Below are positions 1 through 11,100 of a stretch of DNA of 64,000 bases, piece after piece (position 1 is the stretch's first letter; every line of letters begins with the position of its first letter). The notes beneath the pieces were generated by a model, which saw only the letters and a list, made by a program, of their open reading frames with translations, was not told the origin of the DNA and ran no database searches. Origin of the DNA: Liolophura sinensis (Eukaryota; Mollusca; Polyplacophora; Chitonida; Chitonidae); contig NW_027017954.1 of assembly GCF_032854445.1 (NCBI RefSeq), positions 1 to 64,000 on the forward strand, given 5' to 3'. A program made the translations under genes and the position numbers.

Positions 1-105
1 AACGTGTTTAAGACTACACTGACTTTGAGAAAAGAACAGGCTTTAAACGAGATAAGGATACTACAGCTCGAGAGTGGCGCCCTTCCTCCTTTGAAAAAGA
101 GATAG
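1..105 (+). CDS. Possible last coding exon of an upstream gene (partial)
   Basis: Frame 1 is open from the first base of the window to a TAG at 103-105, giving about 34 residues rich in Leu, Lys, Arg and Glu and ending LESGALPPLKKR. I do not recognise the protein. The stop is followed about 170 bases later by a consensus AATAAA, which fits a terminal exon with a short 3' UTR. An open run of this length can arise by chance, so the call is weak. Confidence 0.25.
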   Translation, partial: NVFKTTLTLRKEQALNEIRILQLESGALPPLKKR

Positions 106-275
106 CATCGACCAGACCTCCTTGACCAGAGCTCTGACCAGTGATATGAAAACGCCCATCCAGTTTGCAGATGCAGCGTCATACTTGAATAAAGCTTATA
201 ATACGTCACTGTATACGTATATAAGAATAATTTATCGAAAACTTGTTCTGTTTTTTATGCTGTATGTGACTTGTA

Positions 276-281
276 AATAAA
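276..281 (+). terminator. Candidate polyadenylation signal of the upstream gene
   Basis: AATAAA lies about 170 bases after the stop at 103-105. A TTCTGCTAATTGTG unit repeated three times (about 317-355) follows. The role is inferred only from the motif and its spacing. Confidence 0.3.
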
Positions 282-880
282 CGTGTAAATAATAGACATA
301 CCTTTCATAATGGTGTTCTGCTAATTGTGTTCTGCTAATTGTGTTCTGCTAAATAGCACATGTGTGTCATATGTGTAACCCTTGTGTTAATTTGACTGAT
401 ACCTGGTATTCGCATTTCGCCAAATCGATTTTAGGTAGGCGAATTACAAAGTAGGCAAAACGCGAAGACACCTGGTCCAGTACCTAGTGATCCCTGCTAT
501 GAGCGACTATTAAAGGGTCAACAATGTGTATCGCTTATGATCCGCTCTATCAACAACAGATTCCATTTGTCCTGCTGGAGGGCGAATCCCAAGGTGGGGT
601 GTCCTGGGTCTGTCTGGCTGCTATCTGCCATTTCTGTTAGGGCCGGTTGACATTTTGTCTCATTTTTAACGCACCAGGGAACTAAAGGTATTCAAAATCA
701 TCCAAAAACCCTCTCGTATTACATAAGGGCAGACGCATCATTCTCGCCATTAGCTGTGTGATGGCTTAAATGTTGTAACAATGTTAAATGACACACATTT
801 AACATGGTCTTAAATGAGATCCTGGGGCCTAATTTTAAGTCAGTGTGGAACTTACTAAACATATTGGATTGATTTGATTT

Positions 881-1113
881 TTTATTTATTTGATTTTTTG
901 ATTTATTTATTTATTTATTTGATAGGTGTTTTACACCGTACTCAAGGATATTTCACTTAAACGACGGCGGCCAGCATTATGCCTGAGAGGAAACCGGGCA
1001 GAGCCCTAGGAAATACCCATACAATCCGCAGGTTGACGGCAGACTTTCCCACGCACAGTCGAAGAGGAAGCCAGCATGAGTTGGACTTGGACCCACAGCA
1101 ATTGGATTGGTGG
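881..1113 (-). mobile_element. SINE family 1, minus strand
   Basis: Starts with the TTATTTATTTGAT tail complement, followed by the conserved core read in reverse (TTTTACACCGTACTCAAG, CCAGCATTATG, GAGGAAGCCAGCATGAG). The tRNA-like head is truncated. Confidence 0.8.
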
Positions 1114-1734
1114 ATTTGATTTTTTGATATATTGCAATATGAAGGTTTATACTGTATATACAATCGCGCCACTTGAAACTGTGAAGAGACGTATATCTGA
1201 AATAAGCTGTAGATAGTCCCGCACTATGTTAACTAAATGGGCAACTTTCACGGCTTACGGCTATTTGGTACGCATTCGTATTAGGCTGGACTCGCAATTG
1301 TTGCATCAGTAACTATGATGTAGGTACTGAACGTTCTGTTCATATTTACCCTCAGTCGGAGTATTATAATCGCTGTAAAATTTATAAGAAATGATATTAA
1401 GTTACATGACTTGCATGCATGTTTAGAAGAGAAACCTTAGGGATGGGAACAGGAGTTTTGTTTAGAGATGAATACTATTTTGAAGACCAGAAAGCGCATA
1501 TTTGGTTAGTGAGTGAACACGGTGTCCACTTCGGTTCATTGTGCAAATACCTTTAGCTTGAATGGAAGCAGAACACTGCATTATTCTTTCAGAAATATAT
1601 ATGTTTGCCGACGGTTTCAAATAAATTACCACTGAAATGAGCATGTACAATAAAGAGACCATTGCCCTGTTACTGAATTACACGATAGCTGAGTATTCTG
1701 AAAACAGGCCATATTTCACCGGTTACATGAGGCC

Positions 1735-1790
1735 ATTTGCCAACTATCACACTGTCATCGGTGCTCTGGTTTTACTCTCTATGTTATAAT
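1735..1790 (+). repeat. Promoter-like block, copy 1
   Basis: Contains TTTGCCAACTATCACACTGTC followed by a T-rich GGTTTTACTCTC run. The same block occurs near 7998-8045 and 52825-52875, each time upstream of a signal-peptide-like stretch, and a looser version lies at 2030-2075. The role as a promoter is inferred from its repeated position. Confidence 0.35.
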
Positions 1791-2027
1791 CAGCTATATT
1801 TAGTTGAGTTTGGTGGCTAAGATGATAATTTTGTATCTAAGCATTGCTTTTACACAAATGTTTATTAAATATTGTCAGGACAGAGCGTTTAGTGCCTTTT
1901 TAGACCAGAGGATAATAAGTTTCTTTTAACATCTTTTGTGAAAGTTGCTACTTTCAAGCATTTACATGAAGAATTAGAATAGAACTGTATTTGTCATAGC
2001 TTGACAAGAGACCGGTTAGGTGAAACA

Positions 2028-2087
2028 ATTAACCATCACACGGTTGTTGCTGATTTAGTTTTACTTTCCATACTAATGTCCTTTTGT
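2028..2087 (+). promoter_or_regulatory. Possible promoter/5' UTR block of gene 1
   Basis: A diverged copy of the block at 1735-1790 (ATCACACGGTTG, then TTTAGTTTTACTTTCCAT) ends about 10 bases before the ATG at 2088. No clear TATA box or initiator could be fixed. Confidence 0.3.
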
Positions 2088-2145
2088 ATGGCACAAACCA
2101 GGGTTCTGTTGATCGCAATTCTTGGTTTCTTGGCATTGTTCATAT
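2088..2145 (+). CDS. Gene 1 exon 1: start codon and signal peptide
   Basis: ATG at 2088 opens MAQTRVLLIAILGFLALFI, a short basic head and an uninterrupted hydrophobic core typical of a secretory signal. It ends after one base of a codon at a GTAAAT donor, so phase 1, exactly what the next EGF exon needs. The donor is weak at position +5 and the bases before the ATG are not a strong start context. This is the only signal-like exon found upstream of 3265. Confidence 0.6.
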
Positions 2146-5100
2146 GTAAATGTCTATAACATGTGACGACTGAGCACATCAAGTAATTATTGCTCAGTGA
2201 TCTTCAGCACATTGCATTTAACATCACGCACTGCATTTTTAGACCCAGTTCTGCATAAATCATTTTGTTACTACAGTTTGGGAGGCTTACCTGAACCAAT
2301 AAGAATGATTTCCTTTGTATCCAATACCTGCAAAAATCTTCAACGTTCTATTGGTGGGTTAATTGCCAACGTGGCTTGGTCCATCTGTCTTGTTTTCATG
2401 TAGATGTGTATTACGTGTGGACATCATTTTGAGTAACTCGAGACCAGTGAAGGGTAAATAATAATAATTTGCAATTTTCCATGTCCCACAGATTACATGT
2501 ATGAAAACATATCATTATATAATTGAATTTAATGTAAGCAAAGAAAAGGATTTGCACCTGCCCATCGGATGTGTTTTACAACAGTACTAATTTCCTATTT
2601 CCAGTCGTACGTGAAATGACTTGCAGCAACTTGCAGCAACTTGCAGATAGTCGTGGGGTTTTCCACAGACCCCATCATAATACCGCCTGCCGTCGCATGA
2701 GTAAAATATTCTTGAGTGCGGTGTAAAACGCCAATCAAATAAATATAAACTACAATATTACAGTTTTATGCACTGTTAACCATATCAAACAATCTGAACC
2801 AAGCAGCATCGTGGGCAATGCCGGCCTTCAGTTTTACACATTTACTTCCAAGGACTGTGTTCGTTTTACAAGAGCACATCAAAGTTTGTCAGAATCAAAA
2901 TAAGAGGATTAATTAGCAGGTGGAAGAATATAAAATGTGAGTCCTTTTGTCTGTGAATCTTCGGACTTTTACTTACTGTCCATGTTAAAATAACGTCGTT
3001 GGAAACCTTAATATTGCAACACGGTCAAAAGTCTGCTTTTGAGGGTACGAAACACAGATAGCCGAGAAGCATAAATATAAGAGCTAATAAAAACTACTAT
3101 CCTGTGTTCGAGACAATGTGAATTATCGCCAAATTCATGTAGTAACACCGTACTGTAGGTATGTCTGTCACTGTGACCCGCGTGTTACCCGGCCAAACAA
3201 CAGTGTAATTATGGCAGTGTGACTGACGCTTATTGTAATTGTACCATGTGTGTTATAGTTTCAGCTGTGTGTTCTGGGGGTACATACGGCCCAGACTGTA
3301 AATACGACTGTCACTGTAATACTAGTGTGACCTGTGACCCTCAGAATGGCTGTGGAGGGAACTGCGCTGCAGGTTGGGACGGACCCACATGTCAAAGGCG
3401 TAAGTAGTCAATAGGCTTTAACTGCATTGTTTGGCAGTATTATAAACGGTCACCAGCAAAAACTCAGCAGCGAAAGTACATTCTACTCCTGCCTCATCTC
3501 ACTGAATATGCACAAGTAACAATAGGATCCACTGTACACCAGTGTTGGCTTCAGGTGGTGTATGCTTGCCTGAAAGCTTTGTGGTTTTTATCAGAAAGAA
3601 CTATCAGAAAAGGAACCATGATTAAGAACATTCCATCTTTCATATAAATAATAACGTATTTATTTATTTGATTGGAGTTTTATTTTACTGATATGACGGC
3701 AACCAGCTTTGTTTACTAGTTTGACAGCTGTATATATCCTCATCCACGACAACATTATCATGAATAGCTTGATGCTTATAGGAAATGTCGCTCTGGGAAA
3801 ACCAACATTTCATTCGTCAGACTTCAACGGACACACATCTGAGCTGGCTGTTGACGGTATACTGGGACATTCTTACGCGGGTACACCTTGTACGCACACA
3901 GTGAGTAAATTAAGTTCAGGTTCCTGGAGAGTAACACTGAACGCTGTGTACTGGATTGACAACTTCACCATATACAACAGAAAAGAAGGCTGTAAGTAAC
4001 CATGTTTAGTCTGATTATTTTCTGTTTCTCTGATTTCCCTGTTTATTTGCACAATGATAGGCATTTTGTTTTTCTTTTGCTTTACGCTATTTTCAACGCT
4101 TTCAATAATGGGATTGGTATAACACTTTATATCGCAAGAAAAATCAAACAAGTTACCTCTGCAGAGTAGAGATTTCTGTTAAATACGTATTCGCTTCAGT
4201 AATATTCTATTTTCTCTACGGAAAAAAAAACGAGCCAACATTGTAAACAAAATTGGATAAATGTAACTCATTTTAAAGTTATAATGAGAGACACTGCCAC
4301 GGTGTGACTGTCAGCTCCTATACGTTGGCCTCGTGTTCGAACCCGTAGACATTGTCGGTGTCATATAAATGAATGAGGTGCCTAACACTTACAATGTAAA
4401 TGAAGGTGAAGGTTCAAACCAGTTTGCACATTCCTCTGTTCTGGCAGTTCGTGTTCACAATTTAACATTAGTTGAAGATCGCTTGTCTAATATGCTAGTC
4501 ACCAATTTGCCAAAGGTCCGTGGTTTCTCCCGTGCAATCGGTTTTCCTCCACCTATGACCTGATTTCCATCATACAATTCCTGAGCATAGGCTAACGCAA
4601 AAATCAGATAAACCACTAAATATTTATGTATAAAGAGCAGAGTGATATTGCTTTATGCAATAGAGATATGCAGCCCATAACCATAGTTGTCGTTTCTTCG
4701 AAACTTATCTGTGTCTATCCTTGAGTTTTTACCAAAGAATGTTTTCTTCCTCACAAAAATTTTGTTGTGTTACGAGAATTCAGTTGAGCAGAGTAATTAG
4801 AGGAATTCCTTTTATTACAACACATGAATCTATAGCTTTATGTTCTTTACAGTTGGACATCGACTCAGCGGCTTCACTTTATATGTGGGAAACACCTCCC
4901 ATGATTACAAAACCTGTTATAATGACACTACAGACTATACCAAGACCCCCGGGGCCATCGTAACCGGACTCTGTACGGGAGGTCCGGTGTCAGGAGACAG
5001 CGTCAGGATAAGGTCACGGCCAGGTGTACCACTAACACTTTGTGAAGTTCTCATCTACGGTACGTTTATGGATCATGTCTTAATTTGCATAATTTTCTGT

Positions 5101-8100
5101 TTCTTATGTTCGTATACGTGGCGAAGGGTATAATTGCGTTTTAATAGTTCCTTAATTTAATCATCGCACACTGCATACCCAGGGCGGGTGTCATTCCCAT
5201 TCACGGTTATACATTTATTTGTTTAATCTGATTTTCGATAGCAACGTATATCACGTGATGAAGTGGAAATGCTCCAGTCCGCTGTCAGCAGTCCATATCA
5301 TTTTTGTAAAGTGTTTGTATCTATGTATACTTGGGGTTTTAAGTTGTTCTTAACAATTTTTCAGTCATATTTACGACGAGGAATCATTAGGTGTGCGTGT
5401 ATATATACTCGTACTGTGTTTTGTTATGGTCCATGCTGCAACAGTGCTGCCACCACTGAAGTACCATGCCGAGGACAACACACATGACACCCTCACCAAA
5501 TCACAATATACTGACACCGGACAGACCACTGATATTTCTTTGCCCTAACATCTCAGTGCTGAGCGCCAAGAGAGGCAGCAACAAGTATCATTTTTAAAGT
5601 CTTTGGTATGACCAGGGCCCGGTTTGCCTCGTGAAGTGCTTAGCTACGGTACATTGACGTATCTGTGATAACAGCCTGTCAGCATGTAACTGAATATGGC
5701 ACAGCTGTACACAGTTAGGTGAGACAAGACCGTTACACCGAGGTAGTTTCTTTATAGCGGCTTCAAAATCCGTCAAATCTCTACGTTGGGGAACAGAAAA
5801 CTATATTAAGTATGAAACAGAAAACTATGTGTATCAACCCATTGTACTACACACAGGCGTTATTGGTGTTATCTGGGGTAAAATATGTATAGACAATACA
5901 TATAGCTGAAATGTTTAGAAGGAAGGATGAGTTTGTTAGAAATTTAGTCTCAACCAATGACGATTTGTGGCAACTAGGATAAACATTTCAAATTAATTAT
6001 ACTCCTGACAGTGTGTTCCGCTGGATGGTATGGTGAAATGTGTGGACGACAATGTAATACAACGACAGCCTGTTCCAAATGTGACGTCACAAGGACACGG
6101 TGTACAGGTAAAGTGGCTTTAACATAAATAATAGGCTTATGCTTACTAGGAGAAGAAAGATAAATGCGGTAATACACGAAAGTGATGACCAATCTGGAAA
6201 ACTGTCAGATGAAGTTATGTTCTATCTTGCAAGAGAGAGGAAATTCCATTTATCACCAATACCTAATTGGTAAATTTTTATCTCAAAAGTTTTACAACAT
6301 ATTTATTTGTATAAAATCACTTCGAATTTTATATATTTGATTGGGGTTTAACCAAGAGTGCCGAAGAGTAATTTGTTGTATGACTACTGTCAACGTGGTG
6401 GGTGCAGAGGTGATTGGATTGCCTGGAGTCAGCCACCCAACTTTGCTACGTACCAGACAAATCTGTACACTTAAATCCACCTTGGAAACAGCGACAGCTT
6501 GATTCAAACAGAAGGCCTCACTGACCAACAGCGAATCACTTCTCAGTTTGCCTTCAAGTTAAATCCAGTATAATACCACTTTCGCCAATTTTTATATAAA
6601 ATTAAATTATATATAATGTGTATAATGTAAACTGTCATATCTACGGCTTTATTGTCGGGTATTCTTCTGGTATATATAATTGCTTAACGTGATGGGCACC
6701 TAACTCATACACCGACAGTCAGGTTTGTATAGCTTGCTACCGCACCTTGCAGGCAAGCCAAACAAGCACACTGATGACGTCTATTCAGCGCGAATGGGTT
6801 TGGATACATTTTAGTGTCTCCTATTTAATACGGTCAACAGTGCATAATATCTGCATTCTCTCGTGTCAGTTTGTGTTCAATAAGCCCTTGTGAAAAGTAT
6901 AAGCTATTTCCGCTATTGTACAATTCAAATATTTATGAAAGCCATGTGGCCACACTCCCCTATTTATTTCCCATTTGTTTTATACACGTTAACGGTTGGC
7001 CACCCAGCACTGTATGTGTATATACACGTATATGACAGCACTGATCGCACGAGGCCTGGTAATCTTCGTCCACAGAGACATACTGTACTTAAATTCTTGA
7101 AAAATTTTACCAGTAAAAGTTTTCCTGAGGGGATTGAGGGGGCAAAACCACTCGGTCAAACGCCAGTGGACTCTGACATTACTTCTTTTACCCCATGTCT
7201 GATTAAATATCAGAAGGCGGCGAACAGTAACATACAACATTCTTCAAAAGCAATTCACAATTTGGAGTCTGCTGAAAGTGGGAATTGATAATTGATGACC
7301 AAACAATTGAACTGTCTGGAGTCATGTACATGTATACCTCAGACCCTCGGATGGTCGTGGGTTTCCCCTCGGCTCTGCCCGGTTACCTCACGCTATAACG
7401 CTGGCCCCCGTCGTATAAGTAAAGTATTCTTGAGTACAGTGTGAAACACCGATCAGATGAATAAATCAACGTATCCTTGGGAAGGACAGCATTTTGACGA
7501 CTGGAAGTTGAAAACTGATATTTAAGTATGTAACGTAAGCCCATCAGGAAGGGTTTGCTTGTTCATGTAAAACAATGTCCACAAGTATCAACTGAAGGTT
7601 GAAATCGAATAACAAAGCGAGCTATTCAAAGCAAACGTTAACAGGAAATGCCGACAACACTTGTGGATGAGGAGTATCTCATGGTTTATTTGAGAAATCT
7701 CCACGGGATTTGTTTGTCATCTTCATTTGTTTTTGTTTTTTTTCAAGTAGATGTCACTAGTTTTATTTGTCTTGATTTGGCGTCTTTGAAAGCTGACCTC
7801 TTGACAAAGTTGAGTAATACACATTGTAACAGACGGACATCCCACAGACTTGTACTAATTTTGTTTAAGCCATGATGTTAGAGGGTGTATAAATTGCTAC
7901 TATTTATTCATTTACATGGACTGTCACAATAAAAGCCCTGACTAGGGTAAATTGACATGACGCCGTATTTCATTAGTTACGTGTGACCTCGTGTGACAAT
8001 TTGCCAACTATCACACTGTCCCTGCTTTGGTTTTACTCTCCATTCTGTACGTCTTCTTTATGAAATTATTTTATATTCTAACACGTTAAATGTATCAACA

Positions 8101-11100
8101 AAAGTGAAGTAGCATGTTGAAATCCAGTTACTTTGTTACAAGAGAGTAATTTCCTACTAGCACTCCTTGGTTTCCTTCTTTCCAACGTCAATAACTCATT
8201 GTCATTCTGTCCCGTATTGGGTAAAACAGCTACACGTCATTCTATTACTTTCGCAGAATGTGTTGACGGTCGATGGGAAGAACATTGTCAAAGTAACTGT
8301 GGCCATTGTTGGGCAGACAAATGTGATAAAGTTATTGGGGAATGTCCTCTAACTGAAGGAAACCCAAGATGCGATGCTGGCTTCATGCGCAACAAGTGTT
8401 GGACAGGTAAGTGTGTAGAATTCAGTATGACAGAAAGGAAATCCAAGATGTAATGCTGGCTGCGTGTGTAGCATGTACCGGGCACGTAAGTTTGTAGGAC
8501 TTAGTACAGTAGAGACGAAACACAAGAAGCTACATGGATAGGCAGGTATGTAAGATTCAGTATCACAGAGAGTAAAGTCAGTATGTGACACTGGCTACAT
8601 GTGTAACGGACGCAGGACAGTTAAGTGTGTAGGATTCAGTACAATGTAAAGGGATACATTATCCTCAAATACATGACCTCCAAATTAAAGTGAAAGACAG
8701 CACCACACCAATGTTTATGTCCACTGAGAGGCTATCATTGAAAGTGTCTTAAACCGGGATTACATATTTTTTTAGCTCTTTTTTAATCTAGTCAAAGTTA
8801 AATGAAACTTTGTCTTGATATAGCTTAAACACGTCTCTCGAGAACAAGGTGACATCACACTACCTTTAGATCTATAGCATCGCAGGTATTTTCCGTATAA
8901 AAGTCTAAGCAGTAGCCTATGACATATAAAAGTTGTGGACTTGGCGATGAAGGCCCAAGTTATCAATATAGTTTTCTCGGAAATTGGACATACTGGAAGA
9001 ATACTTCTTCCACTGCTTGAACTGTTGATATAGTAGACCTACTATATCATTTACAAGGAACTCCAGAGACCCTGTAAAAATAGCCAGCTGTAGACGCACG
9101 GCCGGGGTATTCCTGGTTCAGGTTGTAGCCTCTGGAGGGATTGTGCTGGTGATTTTGACCCCAGTTAAATGTTTACAAAATTACAATAGGATTGTTGTTA
9201 GAATTATGCTCAAAAACAAACGGAAACATGTTCTGAAACAAAATGGAAATAAATGTAAGCACCACTGACGTCTATCTAGGCATTCCACTCTAGCGGTGGC
9301 TTCAAGGAAGAAAGCCGTGCTGACTCAGTTATCGCAAATATGGCGTTTCAATAGTTTTACTGTATTTTAAAATGCAAAACAGAAAAAAAATATCCCTTGT
9401 ATGCGACAAACTGAGCAAAAAAAAAAATGCATTTGGGGAGAGGAATGAGGTTTTGGCTCGGACGGTATGCTACTGTCGGACATAATTTGTGACACCGCCG
9501 TTTAGTATTACAAGGCTTGAAAATCATCTACTTTACATCGTCTGTGGTGGTCCACAAATGATACAGACCTGTCTCACAACACTTCGTGAAATGGTCCTTC
9601 ACCTAGACGGAACTAAATTGTTGTACACAATCTCAAAATGATGTCTTATGCAGTACTTCTGTGTTATCATATGTCGCTTGATGGAGTGAATGGGTAAACG
9701 CTACGTCACAGCTTAGGCCGCGCAAACTTATAGCAACGTGTTTGACTAGATAAAATTCTCAAGATGGTTGACTCGTCTCACACCAGCAATTTTGTGCAAT
9801 AATGTTATTTTGTTTTACATATTATTCCGTAAAATCTCATTTAAACAATAAAGTATGATCCTTTTTAGACCGCTTGAGAATCCTGCTTTCGATTGAAATA
9901 TGTTTTGCAAGGTGCTGTCCTGTCCTTTAATTGAATGAATGTTGAGATTTAAGCTTTAATATGTCTCAAGGGGGATACTGATCAAGTGGTGTACTCCAAA
10001 TGTTTGCTCTCTTATATATAAAAAAGAACAAATAAAATGTCACTTACTGTTTTTAACAGATCGCCTATTCTTTGACACAGAAAGCTAAAACCACCAAATT
10101 ATTATGATGTTCCTTTTTTTTACTTCTTTTTGCGACAAGCCTGTGACGCAGGTACTTATGGCCCAGACTGTAACGAGACCTGTGGATCGTGTGCAAGTGG
10201 ACCAAGCAGTTGTAACACTACATCCGGCCACTGTCGGGGTAATCCCAGATGCATGCCGGGATATTCTGGTTTGAAATGTAAAACAGGTCAGTCAGGAATA
10301 ATGTTTTACAAGCTTTTCACTTATATGTCACCAGTTTTTTTCATCATTTATATGTATTAATTTTTACAAATTATTTAAGGAAATGGTGAATATGTTTTTG
10401 GGAAATGGACCACCGCTTCATTGTTTACGTGGGGTAATTATAGGTTGTGCGTTATATGGCACGTGGAGTGATGTACAAGTAGTTCCGGTTGAGTCTTTTT
10501 ATACCAAAACCTCCGTGAGAGTGACTGCCCGTATGCATGCAGGGAATATCCATGTATCTCATTACTGTCACGATCATACACACTTTTGCGTACTTGTGTA
10601 TCCAGTTGCTGGTTGTTTAATAGTGTACTAAAAGTTAAACCAGGCATAAATGTTAATACTGATCTTGGTCTAAAACAAAGCTGAATGCACTGTAGCCCTG
10701 ACTAAAGTTAATACCGGGCTTAACTGCTATAATATACTTTTGAACAACTATGCCCAGAACTTTTGCAACTTTTGTCTGGTCCCGATCTTACTAACAGGTG
10801 TCGTAGACTTATGCGTGTTTGTAATATTGCATTGAATCAAAACTAATTAACTACTGTATGTTAGAGCACTTATGTCGTAGTGTACATTACAGCTATTACC
10901 TTTGCTAAAGGATTGATTTCAATGATCAGTGTTTTAACAACGTGCTCAAGAATTTTCTCACGTAAATGGGACATTGAACACGCAACCTCAATGGTCAAGA
11001 GTCAAGTACTCACAGGGAGCCCCAGCTTTTCCCATCTCAGCTAGCGAGGCTCCCCACACTGCCAAAGGAGGTTACACGCTTTTGCCGGCGCCCAAACCGG

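Larger units (their letters stand above)
106..2087. other. Flank and upstream region of gene 1, no coding exon seen
   Basis: This stretch holds the candidate poly(A) signal, a minus-strand SINE (881-1113) and two copies of a promoter-like block also found at 7990-8060 and 52825-52890. The segment around 801-1300 resembles 56240-56490, including the GAAATAAGCTGT and ATGGGCAACTT runs, so it is an old duplicate of DNA now lying inside gene 2. Confidence 0.5.
7797..10925 (+). repeat. Segmental duplication, source copy (partner 52619-55150)
   Basis: The two regions match in order over several kilobases: GAGTAATACACAT..GTAACAGAC near 7813 and 52632, the promoter-like block, the EGF exon at 8257, its exon-end repeats, GCATTTGGGGAGA near 9430 and 53580, the EGF exon at 10140 and the 82-codon open frame after it. 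About 700 bases (roughly 8700-9425) are present only here. Confidence 0.8.

Noticed and set aside
5263-5487. 74-codon frame
   Set aside because: It overlaps the minus-strand family 3 SINE and shows no coding features.
6890-7288. 132-codon open frame
   Set aside because: No recognisable family, no splice signals and no homologue in the window; likely chance.
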